Positions 60,147 to 64,000 of a DNA stretch of 64,000 bases are shown here, one piece after another; positions within the stretch are counted from its first letter, which is position 1; each line of letters starts with the position of its first letter. Source of the DNA: Verpa conica (taxonomy: Eukaryota; Ascomycota; Pezizomycetes; Pezizales; Morchellaceae); assembly GCA_033030425.1 (NCBI GenBank), contig JAUFSD010000016.1, forward strand, positions 372,001 through 436,000. The letters run 5' to 3'. The notes under the pieces were generated by a model, which worked only from the letters and a program-made list of their open reading frames with translations, did not search any database and was not told where the DNA came from. The position numbers and the translations under genes are program-made.

Positions 60147-63100
60147 CTTTGATGATTCCGAAACAAACAATTGAAGCCGTTGAATGATTAAAGAGATTCA
60201 ATAAAACTACTAATTTGTGCTGGATCCTCTGCTTGTGCGTTTGAAATAATAATAACACTTCCCAACGGGGGAGTACGGGGTTGACCCCAGCTTTATCTGT
60301 ACACAGTACACTGCAAGAGCCCACTCACTTGCTTGAGGACGGCTCCAACTCAGACGCACGGATGGACGCGATGGCGATGTGTTTTTTTTTCTTTCTTTCC
60401 CCTCACTCGACAAATCCGGTATTATACCGCTTCCCCAATGCCTTAGCAGTGATGAGCTGGACTGATGATGTGGTGATGTGGATTTCAACCACTGGAGCGC
60501 CCTAAACTTAACAGCTGTCGTGCCTTGCTAGCCGCTTGTTTGTTTACACCCGTTGCAGCAGCGTGCAGGTACGGTTCTTGGCGGCAACGGTGATCCTGGC
60601 CCATAGCAACCGGGAAAGGGCCCGAGGTGTCCCCAGAATAGAAATATTACATATACACACAGGATGGGCAGTGTAGCGAAACAACTGGAAGGGCGTAGAT
60701 GTTTGCATGTTTGGGCGGCACAGAACAAAGTGCCGGTGGGGATGGATTCGCCGCAACTTTGTTTGGGGAATTGGGTAATCTCGAGCGAGGCGCTGTGTTT
60801 CACCTATGCCCGCTTGCCCACCGGTGTTGTGGCAACAACCAACCCAGCAATGCGGCGAGGGATCAATCATCAATCATGGGTCCTCACTCATGGAAACCTC
60901 TTTTCAAATGCCAAACCCAGTAAGAGGGTGTTTGGCTGCGACTCATGGTGCAATATCGCGTGTATTAATGGGTCAAAACGCGTAGGCTATGAGTCTGTTT
61001 GAGTATGAGTCTGTTTCGAGGAGTCACGACTGTATTTATTGTTGCCTAGAAGCGAAAACATATACACATTATACACATGTATATATACTTGTATAGAAAT
61101 ATGTAAAAAATTCATACTCCAGTTTTTAGTCCTGGTCGTTTCTAGATATCCCACTGATGTTATTATGCATGCATATTCGTTCTGACGTATATGTTATCGC
61201 CGAATGCTTTGCACAAGTTGGTGTATACTAATCCCTTTCAGTTCAGCTCATGACGCAGTTCAGGCTTTCCTACAAAGGCTAGCCGTACATAGTTATCTAG
61301 AATTATAGGCTAGAGACCAAAGGAGGGTGCGGCAGGGCTTTAGGTGATGTTGTGTGTGCCACCTGTCACTGCAAGCTGGAGTATATCAGATCCCTTAGAT
61401 CACCTCCTCCTCCAAGCTTCCTCTCATATGTATCAACATCATCGATCTCATGCCTAATCATCAACCCCATGGCCTCATTACGGGCAATTTTGTCTCTCTA
61501 GACTTGTGAGGAGAACACGGCTGGTTCATCCTTCAGAAACCCCCTAGTAGGATATCCTAGGCTTACTGAGGGTTTCGAGTATTGAAAACGAGAAGCCATC
61601 GTCTTTAAGGGGTGGCAGCATCTAGGTGTGAGCTGGAGTACCGACTAAATATCTAATTTAATAGAACAAGGATTTGGTAAAAATGGACACGATAGACGGA
61701 ATGCGGGTGAGAGTGATGTAGGGAAAGACCTTCTCAAGCTCTATATACAATTACTATTTCGGGTTATGGTCTTATAGGGCAATAGTATTATATGGTTCTT
61801 TCATGGTTGGGTCTAACTGCCAGGGCCCCGTTGTTCTGATCGACGGCTTTATGCTTGAACCATGCGGAGGCTATACTGTTTGGGCTATTTATTCATAGTA
61901 CTCCGCGCTACTACTGCTCCCACCCCCGTCCTGACCTCTGTTCTCGCTACCTTGCTTCTCATCCTTTCAGTCGTGGGCGAGCGGCTACGAATTAGTTAAA
62001 GAAGTAGAAGGTTAACCAAGACTATGGTCCTGACCTTATCAACCCCTCAATAAAGCTTCATATCTCGACTCAGGCCTTCATACGGTTCAAAATCGGTAGT
62101 TACCGCTATCGATACTCGAGTCGCTTTCGTCGGATCTAGGGGTAGCTTTGAAACCATCGGCCTAAACGGATATAAGACGGTACTTGAAGACTACACCCGT
62201 AGTACCGGCTATAGTGGAGGATATTGGGGTGTTACAGAGAAGCACTGATAGGAAACGGCTTTGTCTCTCCCAGCAGCCACAGCTAGGATGCTGTGGTGAT
62301 GTCATTCGATGGAGGATGATGCTGGATGATATTGAGCAAGGGGGGTAAGCACCTCGTGGAACGGAATCCACGACAGGAAGTAGCTAACCTCCACAAGCTT
62401 CCTAGAAAGGACCTGCAAGAGAACGCTGTGCCTGCATCTGATAGGAAGCATCTGTCATCTTAAGCCTCCAAGACGCCCCGCGGGTACCTGCATCAGCGTG
62501 GGAAACCCCTGTTACACGCGATGAGTCTTGGCAGATTCTAGATCAAGAAACAAGGGTTAGTGGGTGGGGGTTCTATGGCCAGTGCTCATTCCTGAAGGAC
62601 CAATCAAAGCTCCGGATCTGGAGTGTCATCTTTCTTTCCACCAGGAGCTGTATCTAGTGGCTTGTACCACTTTAGTGGTAGAAGGGATCTATTCCTTTCT
62701 GTGTGTGTGTGTGTGTGCAGGAGGCTCTAAAAAACAAATGATTCCTCGTGTTCGAATTGGCTATGGATGCATAAGGTTCAGCACGTGCTGATAGGCATTA
62801 CTGAGATCTCTATGCTTACATAAAGTAACTGAGCTTTCAGGAATGACGGTGTCTAGAACAACCCCCCCCCCATTTTGAGAGCGCGCTTTTATTAGGTACC
62901 TACATTACTAGTGGAGTAAAGTTAATGGATAACCATACTACTTATTACATAAAATCACTCGCTCACCTTCCGATACGCTTTCTGAAGGATATATTATTGA
63001 ATAAAGGATTCTATGACCAAGGAAGAGGCATGTGCAATTAAAGTGGAAGCACTCGAGAGCCCAAGTCGTCTAATCAAGTAATACATATACTTAGTGTCTA

Positions 63101-63610
63101 CCCCCCTTCTAAAACCCTCATGGATAGAACTAATCAAGAAGGAAAAGAGATCTTATTAAACTCCTCAGGATGGCTTTATAAGGGTACTTGGAACTCACTA
63201 AAGCATGAAACAGACTATAAAAGGTGGTTGTAGGACCATCTAGGCACTAAAACTGTCAATTCTTTAAGCAGAGCTTTAGAAAAAAGGTCATGTTCGTTCA
63301 TCAGCCTAGAGACATAATTTTCCGTCTAAACATTGCCTACATACATCTTCAATCTGCTTCAACTAGCTGCGTTCCTCAAGCGGCAACTATCCTCCGTCTT
63401 ATGCCTTAAATTTAAAATAATCATCAGTCACACTAGCTTGAGGCTATGTAAACCGTACATCTTCATATATTTTTATAAGGTTATAGATTTCAGTCACTGA
63501 TAAAGATATAATTTGGTATATTTTTCGCTACTATTTGTTAAATAAACCGAGTCTTCGTGGTCGGATTACCAACCCTACCCTCACCAACGGTAGTTGAACT
63601 AAGGCTGTAC
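60147..63610. other. Gene-free stretch between the nuclear-protein gene and Ku80
   Basis: No gene is visible in about 3.4 kb. Open frames at 60210-61002 are short and overlap on opposite strands. From about 61000 the DNA is AT-rich with stops in all frames and looks like decayed repeat DNA. A TG repeat lies at about 62702-62718 and a C-run at about 62862. No transposase or LTR motif could be read. Confidence 0.45.
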
Positions 63611-64000
63611 TCAATTCCAAAGGAAAGCCTTCCCCTCCTCCTCCTCAACACCCCTCTCGTTTTCACTCACCGTCACAAGTCCCAATCGATTCACCCTAAC
63701 CTCCCTCCACATATCTATTCTGTCACCATCCAACTCCTCTTCATAGATGGCCCTCTTCAGCTCTCTTATAATATCGTTATATACCCCCGGCTCATCAAAT
63801 TCAAGATACTCCACTCTCATAACTTTTAACATCTCACATGCGCGTGCATAGTTCGTATCTGCTAAGCTGTGGGTGATAAGGCCCTTGATAATCTCCAACA
63901 TTTCTTCCCCTGCAGATACAAGTTCCTTGAGGTCCTCGGTCTGGGTAAGTTTTCGCTTGAATTCGGGGATTGCGTTGGACACCGAAATCTTTTTAGATTT
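63611..64000 (-). CDS. ku80: Ku80 C-terminal part (5' end outside the window)
   Basis: The frame is open from the right window edge to the stop at 63611-63613, so only about 129 C-terminal residues are visible. It reads KISVSNAIPEFKRKL at the edge, then EEMLEIIKGLITHSLADTNY, ARACEMLKVMRVEYLEFDEP, GVYNDIIRELKRAI and GDRIDMWREVRVNRLGLV. This matches the C-terminal arm of fungal Ku80, which with Ku70 binds DNA ends in non-homologous end joining and helps at telomeres. The last residues (ERGVEEEEGKAFLWN) look specific to this species. The reading frame starts before the window, so the GTG at 63982 is not a start. Confidence 0.85.
   Translation of the reverse strand, partial: KSKKISVSNAIPEFKRKLTQTEDLKELVSAGEEMLEIIKGLITHSLADTNYARACEMLKVMRVEYLEFDEPGVYNDIIRELKRAIYEEELDGDRIDMWREVRVNRLGLVTVSENERGVEEEEGKAFLWN

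Noticed and set aside
1..64000. CRISPR arrays, bacterial operons, prophage
   Set aside because: No spaced direct repeats of CRISPR type; spliced genes and fungal families show a eukaryotic nuclear genome.

Overview
The window looks like nuclear DNA of a filamentous ascomycete (Pezizomycotina). The genes have short GT-AG introns, mostly 55-80 nt, with recognisable branch points. The families are fungal: a Rhodopsin_fungal/PTH11-like membrane protein, three P450s, a PAR32-like RGRGGAGN protein, and a Yap/Pap1-type bZIP. The 3' end of Ku80 lies at the right edge. I cannot name the order from the sequence alone. An early-diverging lineage such as Orbiliomycetes or Pezizomycetes is possible, but that is a guess.

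Left part (about 1.4-19.2 kb) is an accessory block. It holds a seven-helix PTH11-like membrane protein (+), a P450 (-), a second P450 of the gibberellin/indole-diterpene type (+), a secreted FAD-linked oxidase with a BBE tail (+), and a third P450 (+) that is a paralogue of the first. All five can be spliced into complete reading frames. The set resembles the tailoring part of a specialised-metabolite cluster, but no backbone enzyme (PKS, NRPS, terpene cyclase, prenyltransferase) is visible. The genes sit in long gene-free stretches, one of which carries a 270-bp MITE with 32-bp inverted repeats and a TA duplication.

Middle part (19-48 kb) begins with about 3 kb of degenerate AT-rich DNA. 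It then carries conserved regulatory genes with long gene-poor flanks rich in pyrimidine tracts: a PAR32/DUF3602-like protein, a single-finger C2H2 factor, a MATH-like/BTB protein, a bZIP factor (-) and an arrestin-like protein (+). A second, unrelated TA-flanked MITE of 443 bp lies between the BTB and bZIP genes.

Right part (48-64 kb) has about 4 kb of degenerate DNA with a possible tRNA-derived element, then a very small secreted protein (-). Next is the most striking gene of the window: a predicted secreted protein of 977 residues with about 60 tandem APADEYVGE-type units, a long acidic segment, and a short basic C-terminal tail with Lys-Arg pairs (+). After it come a CDK-site-rich, probably nuclear protein (-), about 3.4 kb of gene-free DNA, and the C-terminal end of Ku80 (-), cut by the window edge.

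Exon coordinates were derived by hand from splice signals and frame continuity. Products rest on motif recognition, not database searches.
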